DNA from: Arabidopsis thaliana
Lineage: Eukaryota; Streptophyta; Magnoliopsida; Brassicales; Brassicaceae
Assembly (NCBI RefSeq): GCF_000001735.4
Contig: NC_003071.7
Location: forward strand, 4,767,151 to 4,831,150
Direction of reading: 5' to 3'
Length of the DNA: 64,000 nt
Notes under the pieces: generated by a model
The model's database searches: none
What the model saw: only the letters and a program-made list of their open reading frames with translations
What the model was told of the DNA's origin: nothing
In this document: positions 1 to 10,871 of the stretch, piece by piece
Layout: the number at the start of each line of letters is the position of its first letter
Numbering within the stretch: the first letter of the stretch is position 1
Program-made: the position numbers and the translations under genes

Positions 1-680
1 GCCATGTTTTGACAATAACCCCATTTAACAATGTTTTGTACTCTCTTTAGAGAATTTAATGCATAAGAATAAAAAATGGTTATGTGTATGAAACTAGATT
101 TTTTTAAAAAATCAGACTAGCTTTAGATCTAGTGAGAATCATTACTTCCATGTATACGTCTTCGAAGCGGAAATTTTATGAGGGAGATATGTTACCTAGC
201 TTGCATAGAACGTCTACTAAATGAGGCAGAAACTAGCACTGCAAATCTATGCTAGGTTTGTATTTTTGTGCTTTTTGTTTGTGACTAAGAGCCATGGTAT
301 TAATAAGAAGGAAAGTAGTTATAATAGCATCAAAGTTTTACATAAATCTTTTGTAAACAAGATTTCAGTGTTAGTTGGATATACTTTTAGTATTATTATT
401 GGTTTTTATAATCCAAAACCTCAATCTTATCGTTCAATTAAGTTTTTTAGGATTCTGATTTCCTAACTAGGTAAACCAGTTTTCTCTTTACAGTTTTCAT
501 TTTATTTAGATGTTATCAATGTCAACCAATATTCTTGATTTGTTTTAAAATATTTGTCACTTACTAAATTTAAGATATAACAGAGTTAAAACATCTAGCA
601 AAAATAGATATCTTGTGCATGCTTTGATTTTTAGGTCTTACTAGGATTTTTATTTATGCTTCTTTAAAGCTTACAGAGTA
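1..680 (+). repeat. Left arm of a long inverted repeat
   Basis: From about base 56 this stretch is the reverse complement of 1,900-2,460, with moderate divergence and small indels. Matching blocks include TTAATGCATAAGAAT (56 onward, against 2,440-2,455), a block around 'TAGTTGGATATA' near 372, and 'ATCTTGTGCATGC' near 611. The similarity seems to run to the left edge, so the element probably starts outside the window. Arms of several hundred bases suggest a MULE with long terminal inverted repeats or a fold-back element. Short ORFs inside are not credible genes. Confidence 0.75.
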
Positions 681-689
681 AAAACATTT

Positions 690-1890
690 GTTTTTTGAAA
701 CTGAAATAAAAATTACTTCTTAGATAACACATTGGTATTATTATATAAAGTAGACAATTGTAGAGAGTCATGTTCATTTTGCATATGATAGGCAACTATT
801 GAACACTCTTTAAAAAAAAAAAATATTAGGGGATGAGACATGGTAGTAGTTCATTATAATGGATTGCTTAGTAGTAAAATCATATTGTTTGATGTTTCTA
901 GCTCGTACAACAAAACAAGCACGATGCAAATAATTCTAAATGAGTTTTGTGCTAAAATGAATATGAAATGCGTATATAGGAAAACTCAAGTTAAAACTCC
1001 TCCTATATTGATTTCCTCTTTGGCACTAAATGGTATATATTACAATAAAGGTGAAACTAATAAAAATAAAAAATGAAGTTACACTTGCAGTTACCGTCTC
1101 CATGTTAGTGAGGCCAGCCATGTGGAGATCCAGACAAAACATTTGCTTGGGCCCCTAAATCTTAAAGGGTAATATGCATAGTTCATCAGACTTAAAAACA
1201 TATAAATTAATAATAATAATAATAAATAAAGAATTATATAGATCATCGACCCTCAAAATCGTTAATATTTTTTACCCCATAAAACTCAAAATCACCTCAG
1301 CCTATTAGGTAAGCAGTTTTATTATTTAAAAAATGATATTTTGGGTGGAATAATGATCATTGAACATTTCTTTTTTTTTATTTTTTCTCTCTTTTTAGTA
1401 TGTTTTAGTTATTTTTTACTATTGAATGAATATATTTATTTGTTAGAAATGATCCCAATATAGCTATTAGATTTGAAAACGTTTAGCCCAATAATATGGT
1501 TAGCTCCTCAAATCCAAATTAGAAAATTTAATCTACTCAAGTACGTTTGTGTTGGGTGGGGGGGGGAGGGGAAGAGCATTTCGTATGTCGAGTCATCAGA
1601 GCTTTCGCCGATTTTTTTGTTTCCCTTTGTAACCGTGCAGTCTTTGTAAGCCCATCATCCATTGCCCGTTTGGGCTGAATACTAAAATAAATGTTTTTAA
1701 GAGTTTTGAACAGTAGGAGGAGCAAACAAAAACGGCAAAAATGTCCTAGTAAAAAAAATGTTTAATAAGAGAGTTTTGAATCTCTGCTCAATGAAATGAA
1801 GGAGTAACTACAAATAGGACACAAATCTCTGCAATTTTCTAGCACAGATAATAACACCAATGTGTTATCTAAAATGTGTTTTATATTTCG
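690..1890. other. Loop between the inverted repeat arms, no convincing gene
   Basis: AT-rich DNA between the two arms. A 78-codon ORF at 840-1,076 (+) lies in the loop where a transposon gene would sit, but I see no recognisable domain in it. A run of G residues at about 1,556-1,571 could form a G-quadruplex. Nothing else is supported. Confidence 0.4.
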
Positions 1891-1899
1891 ATTTCATAA

Positions 1900-2530
1900 A
1901 ACACGTGTTTTAAATAAGTATAAATCAAAACCCTAGTCAGCCATAAATCTCTAGGCATGCACAAGATATATATCTTTGCTCTGATTTAAAACTCAAATGT
2001 TTTCATTTCGTCATACCTTAAGTTTAGTAGTAAGTGATAAACATTTTTTAAAAATCAAAATAATTGTTTGACATTTATCAAATCCAAATAAAATGGAAAT
2101 TGTAAAGAGCGAATTTGTTTACCTAGCTAGGAAAAATATATCCTAAAATACTTAATTGGACGATGTGACTAGGTTTTTGGATTATAAAAGCAATAAGAAT
2201 TCTAAAAAACTATATCCAACTAACAACAAAATCTGCTTACAAAATATTTTTGTTTATATTTGATCCTATGATACCAACTTTTTCTTAAATGCCAGCATAA
2301 AAACCAGATACATAAGCCAATATTTCTAGTCAAAACCAGAAACACAATAGTACAAACTTAGCATATATTTGCAGAGCTAGTTTCATCTTCAGTATGAAAA
2401 AAAAAAAAATCCAGTTTCATACCCATGTCCATTTGTCATTCTTATGCATTAATGTACTCATGCAAAAAAAGACACAAAATGTTATTGTATAGGCCCAATC
2501 AAAAGAAGTAAAACATAAAAAGAAGATGCG
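1900..2530 (-). repeat. Right arm of the long inverted repeat
   Basis: Reverse-complement partner of bases 1-680. The pairing is clearest at 2,100-2,460, where the T-rich tract and the 'CCAGTTTCATACCCATG' block mirror bases 60-105. The arm has its own substitutions and indels, so the two arms separated long ago. The outer end is uncertain; weak similarity continues to about 2,530. Confidence 0.7.
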
Positions 2531-2689
2531 TAATAGAAATTGAAGAGTTATACAAATTGTTCATGTGCAAGTTACGTATTTTATATACTCATTCTACAGT
2601 ATTAATTTTATAGATAATGTGAAACTAAGATATGTCCAGAGAGAAAGATGACCTAGAGTTTGAAGGGACAAAGAAGAATAAATCTTGCG

Positions 2690-2772
2690 GTCGATGACAG
2701 AGCGTTTCTATAACCGCTATTGTATTAAATGATAGTGTTTTCAGACGGTAATAATAACTGTTTTTCTGTAGT
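2690..2772. mobile_element. Possible CACTA right-end fragment
   Basis: The segment has 'ATAACCGCTATTG' and related short motifs and ends in CTGTAGTG. This resembles the subterminal repeats and right terminus of the CACTA elements elsewhere in this window (55,443-56,872 and 62,652 onward). No matching left end with CACTACA was seen nearby, so it would be a truncated relic. Confidence 0.3.
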
Positions 2773-2990
2773 GTATATAAGGCAATATATATTGATTTAT
2801 AGGAGGATCAAGCAAAAACGATACACAAACATGAACTTAAAACTGACAAAGAAATATACATGAAAGAAGACGGAAGTGCATGGGGAGAGAAATTCAAACG
2901 TAGAAAGAGTTGGGGTTTGTACTTTCCTGAACACGACTGTAAATTCTTTTAGGTGTCGATAGCTGTATAAGTGTAATGAAATTTACAAAC

Positions 2991-3104
2991 CTAAAAAGTG
3001 AAAGTGAAATAAGTAAAAATGAATCACAAGTTGGAAAGATGAAAATACCTAGAAAGTGAAAGTAAAAATGAGTCAAAAGTTGGAAAGATGAAGATAAACA
3101 TAAG
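2991..3104. repeat. Imperfect tandem duplication, about 58 bp
   Basis: Two adjacent copies of a segment containing AAGTGAAAGT, an AAAAATGA block and AGTTGGAAAGATGAA, offset by 58 bases. It lies in AT-rich DNA without a gene. Confidence 0.7.
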
Positions 3105-4689
3105 GGTATAAAATAGAATAATATTCTTATTTTTTATTAAGTTTCCAACAAAATCCATTCAAAAAAATTTTAAGTCTAAAATGGTATTAACATAAAAAAA
3201 TAGTATATGTAGATTTTCGGATTTTGTTAGATTTTCTACTTATCTAATATTTGTTAAAATTCATAATATTTTGGATTCTCACATCTTTATCTCTTATCCT
3301 TGATTCTTTCTATATAAGATAACAAGTGCATGACTCTCTTTTTATACCACAAAGAAAATAAAGCAAATCTAAGTGAGAGATAATTATGAGTGATGGCCAT
3401 GGCATGGAAGAAGGTGAGACTTGCCTGAATCGTGAATCAAAACCTCCATGATTATCACTACAAGTCGTACCTTTTTCCTAGCCATGATAATCACTGAGTA
3501 TTAAATCTTAGATCTTGTACTATTTAATAGTTTTTATATAGAGGTCAATTTGTTATTTTACTTGAACATTTTATAATAATGACAACCATGTCACAAGGGA
3601 GGTAAAGTTTCCTTGGATCGAAAATCAAAAACCTAAAAATGGGAACTGATCTTTTGGTTCGCGATCCAATCAAGTTTCATCTTTTTTTTGTTTGCAATGA
3701 CCTTCACTTGATATTTTAATATCTTAATCTCTTACCATTGAGGTTTTTTCTCTCTCTCCATGTATTAGGTTTTTTGAGTTTTGTAAAATCTTATTAATAA
3801 ATATCTTTTAATGTAGTGGTAAACTTGTATGTTGTTCATTTTATATATATTTGTGTGATAATTAAATTGTTTTTTTTAATACTTTTTTAATAAATATTCT
3901 CAACAAGTGTGGAATTACAACTGAGACTTTGACTAGTGACTACTAAAAGAAAAAAAATGACAATGAGAATTGCAACATATTTGTTTCTGAGGAATGGTGA
4001 TTAGAAAATGAAAAACATAATAAAGATATTATTATGATGAATGGTAACTAATCAATGATGTAACCTTTAAAAACACATTACATAATTAAAAAGCTAATAG
4101 AAGTATTTTACATGTAATTTGAAATATAAATTTATGAATGAATATAATTTATACATTTCATGTTAAGTATATAATTATTAGTATTAAGCTAATATAAAAT
4201 TGTAGTGACTTAGTGTCCTTGCCAGTATGTATAATTTAATAATGCAGGTATAAAACGGGCAAATAAAAAATAGATGAGGTTTTTTTCGGACTTTTTTCCT
4301 ATTGAAATGTGAGTTAACCGGCATAGATGTTGTGAGTTTCTATAACATGTGGAGAGGATTAGAAAAATAAGTTGTTGTTTGTATTATTTGATGGAGTGTT
4401 GTTGATATTTACAAAGGTATTTTTCATTCTTTTATTAAATTTGTATTCGTATATATACCTTTTGATTGGAACTTTCTTATATCTTAACACTGAATTGTTT
4501 CTAAGGCAAAACTTCTATATGTAACACAAATTACACCGAATATACGCTGAATGTTGATATTCAAGAAGTTGAAGATTTTCAATCATTGTGAGTGTTCATA
4601 CGGTATATATGTTTTGTAGGAATTCATACCGGGTTTTTTCCATCAAACACCATTTATATTAAGTTATCGGGAAGAGACTCTACGCTAGA
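3105..4689. other. AT-rich stretch without a supported gene
   Basis: No long ORF, RNA gene or transposon end was recognised. A TATA-like CTATATAAG at about 3,310 precedes a 21-codon ORF starting MSDGHGMEE at 3,387, with a GT just after GAAG that could be a donor site. That is too little to call a gene. Confidence 0.5.
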
Positions 4690-5045
4690 GAGGACCATTC
4701 AGGAACCGATGTGCTTACATGGAAAAAAAGTTATTACGAGCCCGAGCTTTCTTAGCTAAACAATCTGCTCGAGTATTAGAACTACGAGGAAAAAATCTAA
4801 TACGAAAATAAGGAAAAAAACAAACTAAGGAGCGATATGATGCCAATTCCGCTGTGAATATCAGCCAATCTTCTTGATTGTCAATGATAAAAATCAGGTC
4901 TAAGCAGTCGGAAGCAAAAGCGCCAGAAGTATTGCCAATCGAGGTCATGCATTCCATTGCCCATAACAAGGAATCAAATTCCGCATGAAGCGGTGATAAG
5001 CTTCGTCGAGCACTTTTGAGTCCAAGATGATGGATTAAGTCTTGT
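4690..5045 (-). pseudogene. LINE (non-LTR retrotransposon) RNase H domain fragment
   Basis: Read on the minus strand from 5,045 the frame gives QDLIHHLGLKSARRSLSPLH, then AEFDSLLWAMECM, a stretch with DCLDLIF, and finally RADCLAKKAR. This is the plant RNase H-like domain found at the C-terminus of LINE ORF2 polyproteins: the SPLHAE and LLWAM helix, the D-C-x-D-L strand and the terminal ADCLAK helix. Only this last domain remains. The 5' side is cut at 5,045 where a Copia-like LTR begins, and the frame closes at 4,715 near the 3' end. Reverse transcriptase and endonuclease are absent, so it cannot act alone. The family call is firm; the exact LINE family is unknown. Confidence 0.85.
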
Positions 5046-5839
5046 GTAACAATTCGTACCGGTTTATAATGATTTATAAATACTAATAATGAATTAAATT
5101 ACGAGGAACCGTGTAAACGATAAATTAAATCTAGATCATAGGATTTGAAAATAAATAGATATTTCGCAGCAGAAAAGTGAACTATATTCTATCAATATTA
5201 TTTTAGCATTCTAAGTATTGTGTCTCTACCGATATCCACACGCACACAAACCTGATTAAACGCTATGCTAGTAACGCCGAGATCCTACCTCAAATCCATC
5301 ACGTACGAATCGTTTTTGGACTTGTAAACACAAGAAACACTTTTTTATGTTTTTGCTCTAGTTCGTTGGCCAATGAGAAAGGCTTCTCACGTCCACCGAT
5401 CTTGAATAATAATCGTTCTTTCACGTGTGTGTTATAGCTTTTATATGCAACATATAAAACCCTAATTAACTTAGGCTTAGCTCATGGACATGGCCATTAT
5501 GTGTGTTTTCCTTAACTAAGGAATAGATATTTATAAGCCCAATAAATTTCTATGGGAATTTATAGAAATAAATATCACATCTATATTATATAATTACTAT
5601 TTCTGTTTATCTTATAAATAGATAATTCACAAAATTCTATTTAATCTAAATTAAATATTATCCAGTTTGTTTAAGTCTGTGACCGATTTGTATAATATTA
5701 GTAATGAGTTTTACACTCATAAATTATAAGCGTTCTCTAGCAAAACATTATAACCATCTAATATTATACAAATGTCAAATCTCGACATTACAACTTTAAC
5801 TAGAGAAAAGTACAACTGATTTCAGGACAATTCCCAACA
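5045..5839 (-). mobile_element. Candidate Copia-type LTR (3' LTR, minus orientation)
   Basis: On the minus strand the LTR would start TGTTGGG at 5,839, directly after a purine-rich tract (AAGTGGAAGAT, 5,840-5,850). That is the usual plant Copia polypurine tract and LTR start. It would end TTGTTACA near 5,045, exactly where the LINE RNase H domain breaks. No second copy of the LTR was found, so the boundary at 5,045 is inferred from the break and the TG...CA ends. Confidence 0.55.
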
Positions 5840-6694
5840 ATCTTCCACTTGTATTGGAATCATCTATTTTCATAATCCTTTTGTCTCTATATCTCGATCT
5901 CAACATAAGGAAAGAAATTGTCATCATTACTCAACTAGATCATTTTTATCGAACTCCGATTTATACTGATAAAACAAACGACTAACACTCACCTCGTTTG
6001 AGCACGACCACACATTTCTCAGTCTCAGATCTTCGATAGGCCCAAAGATATTTATCTCCCGTTATATGGGAGGGACTAATCCCATCCTTTTCCATCCCTG
6101 TTCCTTAAACAATTCATAACGCACCAATCACTTTCTTTATAATTACCTTTTACGGCTGACGTTTGACAGAGTCAAAGCGAACTAATCCATGAATAAGAAA
6201 TCATGACGAACTCTGGTCAAAGTACTATACTCTATAGTTGTGATGAGAAACTCTTATGACACTCATATAAAAATCTTGTAGAGTTCTCACAACAGGTAAG
6301 TCCAATATTGTGTTCTCTAACACATATTTATGTGATTGACTTTAATACCAGATATTAATGACTTCATGAAACTTAGTCATCAGTCACCTCACATACTAGT
6401 CATTCTTAGTTATTAATGTCCTAATTTAATAACATTGACTAGGGACTTCAATAATTTATTTCATTTTCTACTTATAGGGTTTCATGATCAAGTCACATAC
6501 TTGATGACCTATAAGAATGATATAAATTATTTGAAACTATTATTTAATTATCAAATAAATAAATAATATTGAAACAAATTTCATTAATACTAATGAGAAA
6601 CAGCAACCAAAGTAAATATATATTATTTAATTATTTGGGACATTTGGATTTTGTTATGTTTAAAATAAATCCAAATGTATTTTAACATGAACAT
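5840..6694 (-). mobile_element. Non-coding 3' internal region of the Copia-like element
   Basis: Downstream part of the element whose LTR lies at 5,045-5,839. No reading frame for RT, integrase or gag was found. The segment ends where the Athila element starts at 6,700, so the Copia relic is probably the insertion target of the Athila element. The assignment rests only on its position next to the purine tract. Confidence 0.35.
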
Positions 6695-6699
6695 CATCA

Positions 6700-7847
6700 T
6701 GATATAGCTCAAACTGCCTTAGGCTTACTCCCTCAAATAAGAGACCGTCGTTAGCACTAAAGGGTCGAATTCCACTAAGCTCTCGTTGTTCACACAATAA
6801 ACTTAAGACGACTAATATTAAGCTAGACACAGTTGATAAAAGTAAAAGACAATAAAACAGTAAATTGAGTTGCAGATTCAAGAGATTAAAGCGTCAGGTC
6901 TAGTGATAGTCTCAGGAAATAGATAAATTGTAGATCTAAATATGATTAGGATTGTTATCAAACCGTTTTTGAACTCAAACTCTAATTATAGAATAACCGG
7001 TGATGTTCTGTGAAACTCACTATGCCTAAAGGTACGATTTCCGGTGATTTGCTGTAAAATCCTACACCTAAATATACATGCTAATCGAGTTTGATAAGTT
7101 CACCTAAATAAATAGACTGATCTTATTTGGGACACCTATAAACGTTGGCTCATCCATAATAGTTCTAATAACAAGTACCTATGGTGGGTATACCTACTAT
7201 CTAAGATCAAGTCATAGGTGATCAATCTAGAACTAGCAGTAAGAACAATTATAGATGAAGAACTCTAAAACTAATTCTAAGGGGTTATCGATCTACTAAT
7301 TCAGCTAAATCCATAGTGAGATTCCCTAAACCCAACAAGGTGATTACTCAGACATGATCAAAGGAACACAAATCATAATCTGAATAAATTGCATTAAATT
7401 ATAATATGAAAAAGAGTAAAAGGAGTTCAAATCTTGTTTGGAGGGATCGGATTATTCTCTCCAAAAGTGTATCTCTTATTAAAAACAAGCTTAGGTCTAA
7501 ACAATGACCATAAAATTATGTATATAAGTTACTAAAAACGTGCAGGGTCTATCTTGCAAATAGGGAAAACTTCAGGAACTCCTTAAAGACTTGGTGAAAC
7601 GTGGAAATTCCCTTTGCCGAATAAGAGTGTCGATCGACATAGATGTGGTGTCAATCGACACCATCTTGTGAAAAAGTCTCTGATAGTCTTCATTGCTCAA
7701 AAACTTCCAAAGTTCCTTATTATGCTCCATAGCTCTCAAATGTTTAATTGCACTTGTAATGACTCAAAACATACAAAAATGACTAGAAAGACTCTAAAAT
7801 ATATTCTAAAATTATGTTAAAAATCAATAAAAAACCATGATATATGA
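6700..7847 (-). repeat. Athila 3' LTR, 1,148 bp, apparently full length
   Basis: Starts TGATATAGC on the plus strand and ends near CATGATATATGA before the purine tract. It aligns with 16,757-17,650 over the shared part, for example CTCAAATAAGAGA and GGTCTAAACAATGACC. It carries a 12-bp palindrome TGTCGATCGACA at 7,628-7,639 and a near-palindrome at 7,647-7,662. ORFs inside it are fortuitous. Confidence 0.85.
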
Positions 7848-8166
7848 ACTCCCCCAGACTTAGCCTTTGCTTACCCTCAAGCAAAACATAAAAATGAATA
7901 TCTGGAAAAGGTTTTAAAAACATTGAAATTTCCGATCTCTCTAGCTTATTACCCTAATCATACAAACCAATTCCATGTACGAAATAGTTCTAGTCAAGTC
8001 CTAACCACCATGTAATTCTCCGCTAACTTACACAACATCCTAGATTCCAAACCAAATCTCACAACTATATCCATTAGGTTCCCATTGTTGGGTCTCATCA
8101 ATCAAGCTAATATTTAAGAACTTTCTAGACTCATTCCTGGACTATACCATAATAAAATCGACTATT

Positions 8167-8241
<75 letters not shown>

Positions 8242-8450
8242 GTATTCTTTCTCTCCCTCATACTTATTCTTTTTGAAGAGTAAACAAAAGTGTACTCGCA
8301 TTACTAGATTTACATCCTCAACATATTTCCAACCTTTGTAATTGATCATTCCTAATAATGTATAATAATAGGGTCATGGAAAACATTCCTACCCCTATAC
8401 ACTACCAAAAATCGTATCAATCTCTTGTTTTTTTTTATAAATTTTATAAG
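7848..8450 (-). mobile_element. Athila 3' internal region: polypurine tract and non-coding DNA
   Basis: On the minus strand AGTCTGGGGGAGT (7,848-7,860) directly precedes the LTR and is the polypurine tract that primes plus-strand synthesis. The rest is non-coding and contains the TA microsatellite. The end at 8,450 is set by the nested element and its GGGAG duplication. Confidence 0.75.
8169..8237. repeat. (TA)n microsatellite, about 34 units
   Basis: Uninterrupted TA dinucleotides within the Athila 3' region. It creates a spurious Tyr/Ile ORF on the minus strand. Confidence 0.98.
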
Positions 8451-8455
8451 GGGAG

Positions 8456-9206
8456 TGATAAGTAGGTTTTTTAGGCCTACTTATTTATGCTGAATGTGTG
8501 AGAGGTTCAGTTCAATTCCCCTACAAACACTAACATGTCGATGCATCTATAGGGGGTGTTAATCCAATCCACTGTTATTGCTAGCAATCAAGACGTGTAC
8601 AGAAGCAACTAACTCAAGCCAGATTATAATGATGGTGAGTTTCTAGTAACAATCCTAGGTCAAGATTCAAATAAGTAAAAATGAGAACTTAAGAGCCCTA
8701 CTCGATCATTGGGTCGAGTAGAACCAACAGGTGACGAATTTAAGTAACTAAAATACAATCAACAGGGGATACAAATAACAGGTAAATAAAAGTGCAATCA
8801 ACAGGGGATACAAATAAATATAATAGAAATCCTAAGGATGGATTCATTGGTAAGGGCAACTCTAGGGTTCATCAGATGGCTAATAGGTGAAAGGTAGATA
8901 CCCTTGACGATAGATTCAAAAAATGGGTCAATTTACTGTCGTGACAGAGACCCCCATAACTCTACCACTTCCTAATCTCAATTGTCGTTGATGAAACATA
9001 GCAGAGCAGAGTTTAAGAAACAATATACTAAAGCCAATAAGCAGACAAGCCAATGTCTTGGTCGAGTCTACAAATCTCTGGAATTCGTAGATCAGACATC
9101 CATTTGAATGTCATTTGGACGCTGGACGTCTATGATCGAATCTCCACATTAGCCAGCGAAAACCGCATAGGGGCCAAGCGAATCCAGAAGGGTTCTAACC
9201 TAATCT
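8456..9206 (-). repeat. 3' LTR of the nested element, truncated
   Basis: Aligns with 12,600-13,371, starting TGATAAGTAGG and sharing long identical blocks. Similarity stops abruptly at 9,206, so about 900 bp of the LTR (its U3 part, corresponding to 13,372-14,273) and the adjacent purine tract are missing. The following sequence up to 9,400 is internal DNA. Confidence 0.85.
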
Positions 9207-9408
9207 CCACATTGACTCCATCATGGTCTATGAAATAAAACTGAATCACTTAAACAAAACATCAAAAATAACAAAAAAAATAGAAAGTTAAATACATTGA
9301 TAGACATGGGACTTCCTCCCAAGTGAGCTTGTTTTAAGTCACTAAGCTTGACTCTTACAGAGTTTAGTCAGAAAAAAGGTTGAAGAGAGGAACAGAGAAG
9401 TCCTCATC
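9207..9408 (-). mobile_element. Internal 3' region joined to the truncated LTR
   Basis: Non-coding. On the minus strand it contains CACTTGGGAGGAAGTCCC, typical of the region just after the coding part of Athila-group elements. It joins the 3' LTR directly, which marks the deletion junction. Confidence 0.55.
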
Positions 9409-9996
9409 TTAAGTTGTTGAATTTTTAGTGCTTGAATCAAACTCTGCATCCTCTCTTGATATATGGTAGGATGAGTACTTATTTGATTTTTCTTCAAAGT
9501 AAGCTTCTTTCTGATCAGCAGAGTAATCTTCTTCTTCTGAACCAGGTTCCTTTGACCAATCCTCAAATTCAAAACTGGGGTAGCCTTTAACCATTTCTTG
9601 AAGTTCCAAGATTGCATGGTTCAGTCCTTCCATCTTGTAAGTTAGCTCCCCAATGGTATTCTCTTGAGCTTTGTATCCAACCCAGAGCTCCAGGAGTTCT
9701 TCAGTAACAGAATCAAGAATAAAGTGTTCTTCTTCAACAGAAGGGTTGGTGGTTGGTTTAGGTACTCCTGGAGCATAAGTCGGAATAGGGATTTCCTCCT
9801 CACTCAACAACTTGCTCTCTAGGCTTCGTTCCTCTAAGTAAACTCCTTTCTGATCTTCTGTTGCAACCCATTCTGTTGTGAAATCTTCGTCCTCCTTGAT
9901 AGCTAGTGCAGTTTCCATCTTCTCTGGGTCAATACCATTTGAAAATTTATTAACTCTTTTTTCAAACATCCATAGTTGATCTTTCAGCTTCATCAC
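9409..9996 (-). CDS. Acidic third ORF of the nested element, function unknown
   Basis: A 195-codon open frame starting MMKLKDQLWMFEKRV. The composition is strongly acidic (runs such as EEEHF and EPGSEEEDY), with predicted-helix-like heptads near residues 1-20 and 90-140 and no cysteine or histidine motif. It lies downstream of the protease in the place where RT would begin in a complete element, in a different frame from the protease ORF that ends at 10,014. I recognise no domain. It could be a specific ORF of this non-autonomous family or a remnant of the gag-pol linker. It is the longest undamaged ORF in the element besides gag. Confidence 0.5.
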   Translation of the reverse strand: MMKLKDQLWMFEKRVNKFSNGIDPEKMETALAIKEDEDFTTEWVATEDQKGVYLEERSLESKLLSEEEIPIPTYAPGVPKPTTNPSVEEEHFILDSVTEELLELWVGYKAQENTIGELTYKMEGLNHAILELQEMVKGYPSFEFEDWSKEPGSEEEDYSADQKEAYFEEKSNKYSSYHISREDAEFDSSTKNSTT

Positions 9997-10013
9997 CCTT
10001 GAAGATAATCCCT

Positions 10014-10690
10014 TTATGACTCTGCTTTGCCATTTAAATTTTTTCTCATCTCATACCAGTCATCTTCTGTACGATCTTCAGTCTGAGCTAGCCTTTCTGT
10101 TGCTCTCCTCTTGTGGTCAAAAGTTCTCTTCAGCTTGCTAAGTTGAGAAGTATAGTTAACTCTTGGTGGGGTTCCAGCTTCTACTTCTTCATCAACATCC
10201 ATGTTCTGAATTCCAAAATTCTGAACTCCTGTTGTTGATTTCCCTGAAGCTTCTTTGATATCAAACTTCATCTTGATGCCTTTTTCAAGGTTTTGATTAA
10301 TTTTTCCATTCTTGACATCTATGACTGCTCCAGCTGATGCTAAGAATGGTCTCCCTAGGATCAGGGGATCCTTGCCTTCTTCATCTACGTCCAATACCAT
10401 AAAATCTGTAGGTATCTCAACATTTTTAATCTTGACAAGCAGATTTTCTATTAGACCATGTGGATGTGCAACATAACCATCAGGTAAAAGTAAAGCTAAG
10501 TTGCAGAACTTGTATTCCATGATCCCTAGCCTTTTAGCTGTAGAGAGAGGCATAAGGTTAACAGATGCACCCAATCACAAAGGCACGTATTGAATGTCAA
10601 TGGTCCTAGAGAGCATGGCAGAGTGAATGAACCGGGATCATCAAGCTTTTCTTGGATGACTTTCTTCTTGTATGTTTCTTGGGTGGAGGC
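10014..10690 (-). pseudogene. Retropepsin-like aspartic protease of the nested element, frameshifted at the active site
   Basis: The main frame (10,574-10,014) has [16 protein letters not shown], then [20 protein letters not shown] and [19 protein letters not shown], the standard Athila/Tat retropepsin order: active-site loop, flap region and the conserved ILGRPFL strand. Upstream, in another frame, 10,690-10,575 encodes a piece with LDDPGSFTLPCSLGPLTFN and LCD, the normal lead-in. The frame changes by one base exactly between the catalytic Asp codon (CD) and the GAS triplet, so the active site is split across frames and a stop precedes the downstream part. Protease activity is lost in this copy. 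No RT follows. Confidence 0.85.
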
Positions 10691-10871
10691 ACTGCTAATC
10701 ATCTCTTGATTCTGGTCCTTCTTGAGTTTTTCAATTTTGAACTTTTTCCAGAATGGTGAGTATTCAGCAAAGGTGTGTGCTCTATAGTCCGGATGAATTG
10801 TTGGGTGGCAGGTGCAGCAATTTGAGTTGAATCCCCCCTTCTTGAATCATAATGTCCTCAGTATTGAGAGT

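Noticed and set aside
3387..3452. Short ORF MSDGHGMEE with TATA-like box upstream
   Set aside because: Too short, and no downstream exon could be supported.
8131..8349. ORF with a long Tyr-Ile repeat (minus)
   Set aside because: It is a translation of the (TA)n microsatellite.
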